From contig JAPFFF010000013.1 of the NCBI GenBank assembly GCA_039105265.1, positions 1,116,001-1,180,000 of the forward strand: a DNA stretch of 64,000 nt. Reading direction: 5' to 3'. Source of the DNA: Tritrichomonas musculus (lineage: Eukaryota > Parabasalia > Tritrichomonadida > Tritrichomonadidae). The position numbers and the translations under genes were made by a program. Numbering within the stretch: the first letter of the stretch is position 1; each line of letters begins with the position of its first letter. The notes beneath the pieces are model-generated. The model was given only the letters and a program-made list of their open reading frames with translations, searched no databases and was not told the origin of the DNA. Of this stretch, positions 29,701 through 36,315 are shown one piece after another.

Positions 29701-32700
29701 TCTCGTTTACGTGTTGAGTATGTGCAACAATCACGTGCTACGTTGTGTGTCAACTCTGGGCAGATGAACTTACCGTCTTTAACTGATATGATGAAGTCAT
29801 TTAAGATGTTGCCTTGCCAATCGAATAATAACATGTTGCGCAAGTGAATCTTAAACACATCAACTGATGTTGAAGCAGTGAGTTTGTTTTTGAGTGCAGT
29901 TGGTAATGTTATCTTCATGATTATGACTGGATCATTAACTGGATCATCAACACCTGATTCACTGCTAACAGTTGGTGTGTATACGGTTATGTCATCATGC
30001 TTGACGTAGTAATCAGGATAACCTTCTTGAATTGCAAAATCATCTGATTCACTTGTGGTGGGTTGGTTGTTAGACTCTAGCTCTTGTACCTTGTATGAGA
30101 GCAACGCTAATGGACCTTTGATGGTGTCACGGAATGACTTACATATGTTGACACATGAGTTTAATGACACAGCTTGATCGTTATCATTTGGTAATGAGAT
30201 ATCATCTTCAGTGCTTGTACACCAATCAATGATGGGTTGAAGAATGGATGTTGCATCTGGAGTTGCATCTGAAGTGCTAGCTTGAGTGCTCGCTTGAGTG
30301 TTCACTTGAGTTACAACTTGAGTGCTCGCTTGAGGCCGACTTACAGTCGGCAACTCGACCTTGTCGAGTGTTACATCTTGAGTGTTCACTTGAGCTGCAT
30401 TTTGAGTTACAACTTGAGCTGATACATCTTGAGCTGATGGTTGGTTTGACTTATGAATAGCACGTGGTATGTACAGTAACGCATCAACCATAGGTACAAG
30501 TATACGTTGACCACGACATACAACATAACGGTCAGTTAACGATGGATGATCTAATAACCATTCAACATCATGCTCGATCTCTTCAATTCTACTATTGATG
30601 TTTGAGATGAAGCCACGTAATGTGGATTGTTGTTGTTCATCATGTTGACGCATCCAAGCTATGTCACTATCACTGAGTACGAGACTGGTATGTGGATTGG
30701 AAATGGTTATGCGATTGCCATCTATTGATACTTGATTGAGACGCCTACGATCAATCACACCAATGACGTTGTTACTATGTAATACCTCAGTGTACTCCTC
30801 ATCAGCATCATTTAACGTTGCATCATGTGGTCTGAAGCGTATTGCTGGATTCTCATTGGTTAACCTATGTCGTTCATACCAATCCATCTGTTCAACGTCA
30901 GCTAACGTGAGTGTCGTATTTGGAATTGTAACATCACCATCTGTAGTAGGTGTTAACTCATGAGTTGATACGACAACATTGTATTCATTAGCAACTAACT
31001 CATGTACTTCATCCTGTCCTGTTGCATTGATATCACCTTGTTGCATGCTGATGCCGTGTGAGTTGATCGTGATATTTGACTCAGGACTTTGAATTGATAT
31101 CTCATCACTGCTAACATCAGTTCTAACTGCTATTCTCACATCAATGACAGCTTGAATGGAACCATTCATGTCCCTCACTTCAGTCCAACTAACTCCCATC
31201 TCATTATCAACGTTACGTGTGAATATATACTCTGGATGTGATGATTCAAATTGATACCTCTCATCTGGTTCCATGCGTTCGATCTGAGCTGCAGTATAAA
31301 CCGTACCATTGTCATTAACACTCCACATTGAATTGGTATTAACGCTTCTCATTGTGCATAAGCTTAATTGTTGTGACGTTAACGTGCTGCTTTCATTATC
31401 AATTCGTCTCATGTATATTATTTTATTAACACCCTTATCATTAACACGTGTTACGTATATCAATCCAAATCGATTGTCACCTACTCGTCTAACCATGATA
31501 TCACCTATTTGTGGACCTTCAATTGGATCGTATGTGTTCAAATCAAGTAGTTCATCTATTGATAGGTTTGATAATGATTCAATGGTATGATCACCGAATA
31601 ATGGTTGACTAAAAGCAGATGTATTGGTAACTGTTTCATGAGTCAATCTAACAGCTGGTGTGTTGGTGGTAGTTGCATCATCATCAATATCATCTAACTC
31701 CATCTCATCAGTGTTAGTAATAGTGTGATCGACGATGGTATTGTTGTTAGTTCGTTCTCTCCATCTACGTCGCAACTCACGTACAGAGTCAGTGATGGTA
31801 TGCAGTGATTGTTGAATCGTACGTGTTGCATCAACTATGACTGGTATGCGATCTAGTGTCAAACCACCAGCAATCAATGTGGTAGTTGCATTGCCAATTT
31901 GAGTTAATGAATCTAACGCACTTAGTACGAGATTAGTTGCTGTCATAGATGATACCGCTGCTGGTATGGTTGTCTGACCAGGTATGAATCGTTTAAGCAC
32001 ATGGCTCTCTGCATTAGTGTCCATATCAAGTATGAACTTACCACTGATTGGTTGCTTGCCACCTGGGTAATCATCACCGCCTAAACCAGGGTAGGTGAAA
32101 TCTTCAGTACGATATGTGTTGATACTCACGTTAGCACTGCTCATCGTTAGGTTTGATAATGCACTCACCATCTTAACGAATCCAGTTAATACACTGAGTA
32201 TGTCATTAGCAATGGATAGGCCACTCTTGATTGAGTCAGTGAATTCATTGTAAGCTGCCTGTAATCGTAGTTGTTCTTGTATGCCATTGATGATTGCACG
32301 TAAAGTGGAGTAGTCATATGCTAGTACGTCAACTGTACCACCAACTACGTTTAGATCCCTACGCATTGTCATGATGTTATCTGCCCATATGATTTTCGAT
32401 GAGTACACGTTATGATCTGTGACGAGCGTGGTGCAATTACGTGGATCAGGTTTAACTTCATAAAACTGTTGTATGATCATTACATCGAATGGATTGAATG
32501 TGTCATCAGCTAGTTGTGGTGTTTGTTCGAAGTATTGCTTTTCAATGTAGATGTTGATGTCATTATTACCCTTTGCCTCTGGTACTACCTTGTTTGAGTG
32601 CGCTGCTTCACGACGATAGTTGAATGATTCAATGACTGGGTTATCGTTCCATGTATGAATGTAACTCATGTTGAGTGGTGATATTGGATGAAGATCCCAT

Positions 32701-33473
32701 CTCAATGGGGTGACGTATAGTTCATCATTAACGGTGAATGTAATGTCTGCCATCAAGTAGAGTAGGTTGTTTGATTCGATGTTGTTGACTTTGATGGTAA
32801 ACTCTTGTGCATCACATGAGCTGCCATTGATGGTGTACTTAGGTGTTGATGATAGTTTGATCGTTGAGTTCGATTCATTAAGTTCAATGATGGTGCCATC
32901 TTTATATGCCACTCTCCAGTTGGTGATGTGGTTTGATAGTAAGGTTGCAACGTTTGATGTGTCGGTAACCGTTTCAATGCATGATAACCACTTAAAGATG
33001 TAGTCAGAGTGTTGAACGATTAAACATGGGCTGCCATTGTTGTTGGTTGTGGTTGACTGCTTAGCGAATGATAAGTTAACGACGTTATTACCTGACCATG
33101 ATTTATAATTCCATGTCAATGCCCATGAGTGGCCATAGAGATAATCATTGAATTCAAAGCGTGTGTCAAGTGGTATGTTGTAGTTTGAATCGATGTTCCA
33201 TGTCATGACATAGTACTTTGACGTTTGACTTATGGATGATGGTTTGTATAGGTAAAGCTGATCTGATTCATTAAGTGTGAATTGAGTATTATCCTTAATG
33301 GTTGTTTGCATTGATTGTAATGCATCATCGATTTCATTCTTAGTATAGATGCAATTGATATGTACATCATCTGTTTTGCCATTACGTGTTAATTTTAGTT
33401 CTCCATCACGTATTCTTATATCGTAACCTTTATCAGTGAGTGATAGTGCTTGAGCAGCAAGTGGTGTTATCAT
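26733..33473 (-). CDS. Giant duplicated spike/fibre-like protein
   Basis: 2246 residues, nearly a third of the element. It is built from a duplicated module. Residues ~60-400 and ~1310-1680 align: FEFNDYLYGHSWALTW with FKFSEYCFGNTWALTW, and IIQQFYEVKPDP...SSKIIWADNIMTMRRDLN with IIKQQFYEVSPNP...SSKIITADNITTMRSDLN. Residues ~1076-1135 pair with ~1830-1893 (DWCTS..NICKSFR / QWCDE..DMCKRFR). Beta-rich NITINSH-like strands, Ala/Thr/Gln-rich linkers (~1015-1075, ~1793-1830), a Gly-rich hydrophobic stretch (~1703-1745) and a C-terminal coiled coil (~2025-2130) before a last beta domain complete it. The architecture suggests an elongated trimeric surface fibre. It starts 14 bp from the divergent penton-like gene. 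Confidence 0.8.
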   Translation of the reverse strand: MITPLAAQALSLTDKGYDIRIRDGELKLTRNGKTDDVHINCIYTKNEIDDALQSMQTTIKDNTQFTLNESDQLYLYKPSSISQTSKYYVMTWNIDSNYNIPLDTRFEFNDYLYGHSWALTWNYKSWSGNNVVNLSFAKQSTTTNNNGSPCLIVQHSDYIFKWLSCIETVTDTSNVATLLSNHITNWRVAYKDGTIIELNESNSTIKLSSTPKYTINGSSCDAQEFTIKVNNIESNNLLYLMADITFTVNDELYVTPLRWDLHPISPLNMSYIHTWNDNPVIESFNYRREAAHSNKVVPEAKGNNDINIYIEKQYFEQTPQLADDTFNPFDVMIIQQFYEVKPDPRNCTTLVTDHNVYSSKIIWADNIMTMRRDLNVVGGTVDVLAYDYSTLRAIINGIQEQLRLQAAYNEFTDSIKSGLSIANDILSVLTGFVKMVSALSNLTMSSANVSINTYRTEDFTYPGLGGDDYPGGKQPISGKFILDMDTNAESHVLKRFIPGQTTIPAAVSSMTATNLVLSALDSLTQIGNATTTLIAGGLTLDRIPVIVDATRTIQQSLHTITDSVRELRRRWRERTNNNTIVDHTITNTDEMELDDIDDDATTTNTPAVRLTHETVTNTSAFSQPLFGDHTIESLSNLSIDELLDLNTYDPIEGPQIGDIMVRRVGDNRFGLIYVTRVNDKGVNKIIYMRRIDNESSTLTSQQLSLCTMRSVNTNSMWSVNDNGTVYTAAQIERMEPDERYQFESSHPEYIFTRNVDNEMGVSWTEVRDMNGSIQAVIDVRIAVRTDVSSDEISIQSPESNITINSHGISMQQGDINATGQDEVHELVANEYNVVVSTHELTPTTDGDVTIPNTTLTLADVEQMDWYERHRLTNENPAIRFRPHDATLNDADEEYTEVLHSNNVIGVIDRRRLNQVSIDGNRITISNPHTSLVLSDSDIAWMRQHDEQQQSTLRGFISNINSRIEEIEHDVEWLLDHPSLTDRYVVCRGQRILVPMVDALLYIPRAIHKSNQPSAQDVSAQVVTQNAAQVNTQDVTLDKVELPTVSRPQASTQVVTQVNTQASTQASTSDATPDATSILQPIIDWCTSTEDDISLPNDNDQAVSLNSCVNICKSFRDTIKGPLALLSYKVQELESNNQPTTSESDDFAIQEGYPDYYVKHDDITVYTPTVSSESGVDDPVNDPVIIMKITLPTALKNKLTASTSVDVFKIHLRNMLLFDWQGNILNDFIISVKDGKFICPELTHNVARDCCTYSTRKRDDPEIMFATDFNIEPYIRFLNGDIVIHNLLSTDALVARKPTIKCDIIDATNALKLQRSDVYYFYRPSMIDYDEHVKYTDMFANEQLEYECECYRMVYKIPSTYDIPTNLTFKFSEYCFGNTWALTWDGNKWVGDSIQGRFQSKVISKCKTRDPKEDNYGSTGCMVAVKRDTLNYRAIPEDKTHGLAYSLLNTCSNDGKYEVLIKLHDGRLVNASEYELNIGYSFILNGATMDGYDLVAMSCTYNNYSTSTLKVSDIELLYLDLTLPHQEHTMRLSFTVGEVHNKNDVYDRGYVDLSGALDTVERVAYVWSKTPTQTSNDDGLTSRDIALYLRHDYTDPIDEVNWDPSTNAFEYIIKQQFYEVSPNPNSATTLYTDFNITSSKIITADNITTMRSDLNLVTNNVDVVSYDVKEVQSKVDALGSQMTDQQAKAKYLEKEVDKIDMKANVGIALGAVGCVLGATGIGVAGKALSFATKGVGSAVISGGRELVNTITKASDVGADVLDDMVGKLTDELPDIGADIFFGDLVGGRSTMSAAATQAVTYDEPQAVTQDEPSSSVADALLNSSTQVGTQDKLTKIAQWCDEEYIPVTEMNFSDELDDPSKVAMTLTSTMDMCKRFRHTLKPTIKALANAISDVSVQMDGYVNKNELARNDTIDVVGKVDGKTIQLIAEDTITSGVLKVKLMVRTISEFNDIDYDEQYVTINIVDDAIAEFNGTDTFPAATMSGNVITINNPHNVQVTSITVKENTSVRQLTLTTNDLAYTCDIDALQKKIDSLHDQLEQNDKSLATTLNEFPTVDEVNTALDTVKNESDIKYALKSELDSYAKSYQDLSYIVGDHVAKIVTMTNQITNLQQENESLRARLDALVNSLTRIKYTFSVLNSNTIRYQFEKQLDAYEGTLYLTYNETKDNVASKKEIKINISFNVNNTPTSEYQCEPTKIWLNNIEFPLSSSNLMINATVNYILINSTFFTSNGILTEDNTKNEIHTLL

Positions 33474-33487
33474 TTACCATCGATAAA

Positions 33488-34246
33488 ATGATACTTTCAT
33501 TGAAAAGCATTGGGCCAGACTACAATCGTATACGTGCTAACATACAAATACCATGGAACTGTCAATATATTGAGTACTACGTTGCGTCAATCAATACAAA
33601 GAACATATTACTTATATCAAGCGATGATAGTATAACATATGAGTGGAACGATAATGATGATGATAATACACGCCAAACCACTACTATGAAGTTGGAAGAC
33701 AGATACTATTCAATACCAAGTGATATACCCGATTTGTTTAACGTGCAAGATGTTAATGAGCAACCAATTATGGAAACACGAATAAATAACAATACTAATG
33801 TCATTTACTTAAAACCACACGTTGATAACTTCACTATCACATCAATGTCACATCGCATAGCATTGATTACTGGGTTGTATAACTTACCGCTTAACCAACC
33901 ATTAGAAAATGATGAAACAATAAAATGTGACATTCCAATATTAGACTACGCTAACAAGCTATACTTGATATCAAAGCAAGGTCAAGCTATTCAATCCAAC
34001 TTGGGTGATGCTGAGTATACACCATCAGTGATAGCTAGCATTGATCATGTCATTCGATATGGTGTGCCAATCATACAGAACTTTGAAACGTATGGTAAGC
34101 CAATCAAAAATGTTGTTAACATTGATTCATTCAAACAGATTGAGTTGGAGTTGGTTGACTTCGAATATCAACCTGTTAAGTTAATGTCACCTATGTTCGT
34201 TACGATTAAGGTTAACCCTTGCGATCCACCAAAGATGACGCTGTAA
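33488..34246 (+). CDS. Penton-like minor capsid candidate
   Basis: 252 residues from the ATG at 33488 (MILSLKSIGPDYN); the frame is open to 33440 but that would overlap the divergent gene's start. Beta-rich throughout. The C-terminal FKQIELELVDFEYQPV, then KLMSPMFVTIKV, resembles the last strands of the single-jelly-roll penton proteins of Polintons and adenoviruses, which close capsid vertices. A Polinton with PolB, ATPase and major capsid normally has such a gene, and this is the best candidate. Its neighbour is the fibre-like gene, a natural partner for a penton. Confidence 0.65.
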   Translation: MILSLKSIGPDYNRIRANIQIPWNCQYIEYYVASINTKNILLISSDDSITYEWNDNDDDNTRQTTTMKLEDRYYSIPSDIPDLFNVQDVNEQPIMETRINNNTNVIYLKPHVDNFTITSMSHRIALITGLYNLPLNQPLENDETIKCDIPILDYANKLYLISKQGQAIQSNLGDAEYTPSVIASIDHVIRYGVPIIQNFETYGKPIKNVVNIDSFKQIELELVDFEYQPVKLMSPMFVTIKVNPCDPPKMTL

Positions 34247-34253
34247 AAATGAT

Positions 34254-34499
34254 CTATTTTTGTTCTGCACTAATGTTGGTTGTTATGGCAGCCTTAAATG
34301 CACGCAACTCAATGAGCTCTTGCTTTTTACGTTCACGGTATTGCTTTTGTTGTTGCCTTCTAGCATTGATACGTTCTTCATCAGTGAGGTAAAGCTTTTT
34401 ACGACCACGCTTTTTAGGTTCATTAACAATACCCTGCTTTGATTTGAGTGATTTAACTACAGCTGTATCGTTAAACAATTCAGTGTTGATGTTTGACAT
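34254..34499 (-). CDS. Small bZIP/AT-hook-like DNA-binding protein
   Basis: 81 residues from the ATG at 34499 (MSNINTELF), chosen because it follows a TTTTT box (34512-34516) and GCAAATG; upstream ATGs exist to 34544. Central PKKRGRKKLYLTDEER has the RGRK core of an AT-hook. It runs into NARRQQQKQYRERKKQELIE, the spacing of a bZIP basic region (N-x7-R/K type) followed by a short leucine-bearing helix. It is a plausible transcriptional regulator of the element, probably nuclear. The zipper is short, so dimerisation is uncertain. Confidence 0.7.
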   Translation of the reverse strand: MSNINTELFNDTAVVKSLKSKQGIVNEPKKRGRKKLYLTDEERINARRQQQKQYRERKKQELIELRAFKAAITTNISAEQK

Positions 34500-34511
34500 T
34501 TGCAAGGAGAT

Positions 34512-34516
34512 AAAAA
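34512..34516 (-). promoter_or_regulatory. T5 box before bZIP-like gene
   Basis: TTTTT on the minus strand, 12 nt before the ATG at 34499; supports that start. Confidence 0.5.
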
Positions 34517-34629
34517 TCATATTATGAAATGTGATATGAAACACAAATGAAAAATTTTATGTGCTTATTACGTAATGCATTATGCAATGTAGTGGGAATG
34601 GTTTAAATATCATATTGCAACTAATTAGT

Positions 34630-34641
34630 GTCTGGCCAGAC
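34630..34641. promoter_or_regulatory. Perfect 12-bp palindrome GTCTGGCCAGAC
   Basis: Perfect dyad immediately upstream of the tRNA-like unit. Unusual GC content for this element; possible binding site. Confidence 0.5.
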
Positions 34642-34642
34642 G

Positions 34643-34723
34643 TGGTACAGTGGTTGAGTCATGAAGCGTGTCTCCCAGCTTCGGCGGCAGGCATGAGTTC
34701 GATTCATAGCAGTACCGATTTTT
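34643..34723 (+). ncRNA. tRNA-like RNA polymerase III unit
   Basis: An internal A-box match TGGTACAGTGG (34643-34653) and an exact B-box GTTCGATTC (34697-34705) lie 54 nt apart, and a TTTTT terminator (34719-34723) sits 13 nt after the B-box. Order and spacing are those of a tRNA-type gene. The RNA folds with an outer GGTAC/GTACC stem (34644-34648 with 34712-34716), a GAAGC/GCTTC arm with a 10-nt loop (34663-34682) and an ATGA/TCAT arm around the GTTCGAT loop. It cannot be folded into a normal tRNA: no D-stem and no proper seven-base acceptor. So it is tRNA-derived or tRNA-mimicking. No open frame of interest overlaps it. Confidence 0.55.
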
Positions 34724-35020
34724 CGTGTTATTTTATCACACTTGTGATGGAGCCTGTAGCGAATCAACACCTAAGGTAAGCCATTGCTTGTGATATGTGT
34801 AGCACGAAAGCATCTACCGGTAGGTGTATCTTTGTAATGAACGTGTTAAATCACGTTCCCCAACCATAGTGTGTGTAGTTCCTTTCCTGTGAGGGGTTGA
34901 TATGCAATCCCGGGTACGTATGTTGATTCCTCATCGAATGCATAACACACTCACGAAGACGGTTGGTTTTTGCACTTTTGTTTTTGCGTTTGCATGACGT
35001 GTTGAATGATGTGTTTGACT
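34724..35020. other. Structured non-coding stretch after the tRNA-like unit
   Basis: GC-richer than its surroundings and without a good frame. Contains perfect inverted repeats: CTACCGGTAG (34814-34823) and GAACGTG/CACGTTC around TTAAAT (34839-34858). May be a second RNA or a control region. Confidence 0.45.
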
Positions 35021-35024
35021 GTAC

Positions 35025-35155
35025 ATTTAATGTATAGCATAGTGTATCACTTAATGTATAGCATAGTGTATCACTTAATGTATAGCATAGTGTATCACTT
35101 AATGTATAGCATAGTGTATCACTTAATGTATAACATAGTGCATCACTTAATGCTT
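35025..35155. repeat. Tandem array of a 24-bp unit
   Basis: Five head-to-tail copies of AATGTATAGCATAGTGTATC plus ACTT, the last ones slightly diverged (TATAACATAGTGCATC). It stands just before the second HNH gene, as the larger array at 25735-26125 follows the first one's neighbourhood. Confidence 0.93.
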
Positions 35156-35186
35156 ATTATCAAACACTAACTTTAACTTACACCAA

Positions 35187-35726
35187 ATGAGTTACGTTGA
35201 TTTAATCGATCATCCTGATTATGAAATCTTAAACGAATACCCATTTACCATTCGTCGTAAGGACAACCATCATGAAATGCATGAATATTATCAACATGGT
35301 TATGTGTATGTTAGTATGAAGCACAATAAGAAGTATAGAAAGCATCGTTTAATAGCAAAGCAATTCATACCAAACCCTCATCACTTGCCAGAGGTAGATC
35401 ATATTAATAACAATCGTTCAGATAACCATTTAACAAACTTACGATGGGTAAGTCCTAAACAGAATATGCTTAATAAATCAGGCCATGGCCAAATCAAATA
35501 CGAATATGTTAATGACTTGCCAATTGATGTTAAGCCAATCATCATGTATAAGCAATGGGAGTTTGAAGACTATTACATTGATGCAGATGGTAATGTATGG
35601 TTTGATAATGGTGAACGATATCGTAAATTGTATGCACACAAAAACAATATCATATCAATGCATGATATATATCATAAGCAACATAGTGTAAGCATTTCAA
35701 CATTGCGACGTGAATATAATGATTAA
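35187..35726 (+). CDS. HNH endonuclease with NUMOD4-like N-terminus (copy 2)
   Basis: 179 residues, clearly paralogous to 24914-25519: YEILNEYPFTIRRKDNHHE against YEICTEYPYQVRRRDNHKV, then PEVDHINNNRSDNHLTNLRW with VSPKQNMLNKSGHGQIKYEY. The HNH motif is complete. The C-terminal half (DYYIDADGNVWFDNG) differs more. No TTTTT box; ACACCAAATG context. Being flanked by tandem repeats suggests an independently mobile gene. Confidence 0.87.
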   Translation: MSYVDLIDHPDYEILNEYPFTIRRKDNHHEMHEYYQHGYVYVSMKHNKKYRKHRLIAKQFIPNPHHLPEVDHINNNRSDNHLTNLRWVSPKQNMLNKSGHGQIKYEYVNDLPIDVKPIIMYKQWEFEDYYIDADGNVWFDNGERYRKLYAHKNNIISMHDIYHKQHSVSISTLRREYND

Positions 35727-35798
35727 CATTTTTGATTCGCGTAAACACTTGAGTTGGTGACTTGAATGATGACTTGAATGATGACAAAAATGAATCGT

Positions 35799-36251
35799 TT
35801 AAACTGTATCATCAATAGCATTTCTAAATGCTTCAACTGAGTTCTGCTCATTGAGTTTACTTCTATATTCATTGATGGCATCATTTGCTTTGGCATAGAT
35901 TGATTCATAACGTTTCAACTCATGACGTAAGCATAACTTATCAATGTAGTATTTGTAATAGGTATGTGTTTCATTGTTGTCTGATACAAACTGATGTGGT
36001 GTTAGGTCAATGGTCAACAGCATTGGATTACGATAAATGGTTCGATAACGATTCTCACGTACAGTTATGTATCGTACCTTACCAAATATGTTAATCAACC
36101 CATTCATGTCAATGGTTCTGTTGCCATCGATGACTAATAATGGTCGTACACTAATGCCAAATTCAATAGGGTATATCTTACTATCAAGGTAGACGATTAA
36201 CTTATCATCATTAGTTGGTTTGATTTCTTCAACGAAGCTAGTAACTGACAT
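35799..36251 (-). CDS. Maverick hypothetical protein p150
   Basis: 150 residues from the ATG at 36251 (MSVTSFVEEIKP), which follows a TTTTT box (36268-36272); the frame extends to 36290. Beta-rich first 100 residues (KLIVYLDSKIYPIEFGI, NPMLLTIDLTPHQF), then a helical, charged C-terminus (RYESIYAKANDAINEYRSKL). No family recognised. It lies directly downstream of PolB on the same strand (64 bp apart). Confidence 0.7.
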   Translation of the reverse strand: MSVTSFVEEIKPTNDDKLIVYLDSKIYPIEFGISVRPLLVIDGNRTIDMNGLINIFGKVRYITVRENRYRTIYRNPMLLTIDLTPHQFVSDNNETHTYYKYYIDKLCLRHELKRYESIYAKANDAINEYRSKLNEQNSVEAFRNAIDDTV

Positions 36252-36267
36252 TGTTTGTGATGCGAAT

Positions 36268-36272
36268 AAAAA
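36268..36272 (-). promoter_or_regulatory. T5 box before p150
   Basis: TTTTT on the minus strand, 16 nt before the ATG at 36251; supports that start. Confidence 0.45.
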
Positions 36273-36315
36273 CGTATTGATGAATTGCAATGTTTATACA
36301 TGAATTGTTGTAGTG

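Noticed and set aside
27406-33003. Several 70-130-codon plus-strand frames
   Set aside because: Shadows of the fibre-like gene on the opposite strand.
34643-34717. A functional tRNA
   Set aside because: A- and B-boxes fit, but no acceptor stem, D-stem or 7-nt anticodon loop can be formed at the right places.
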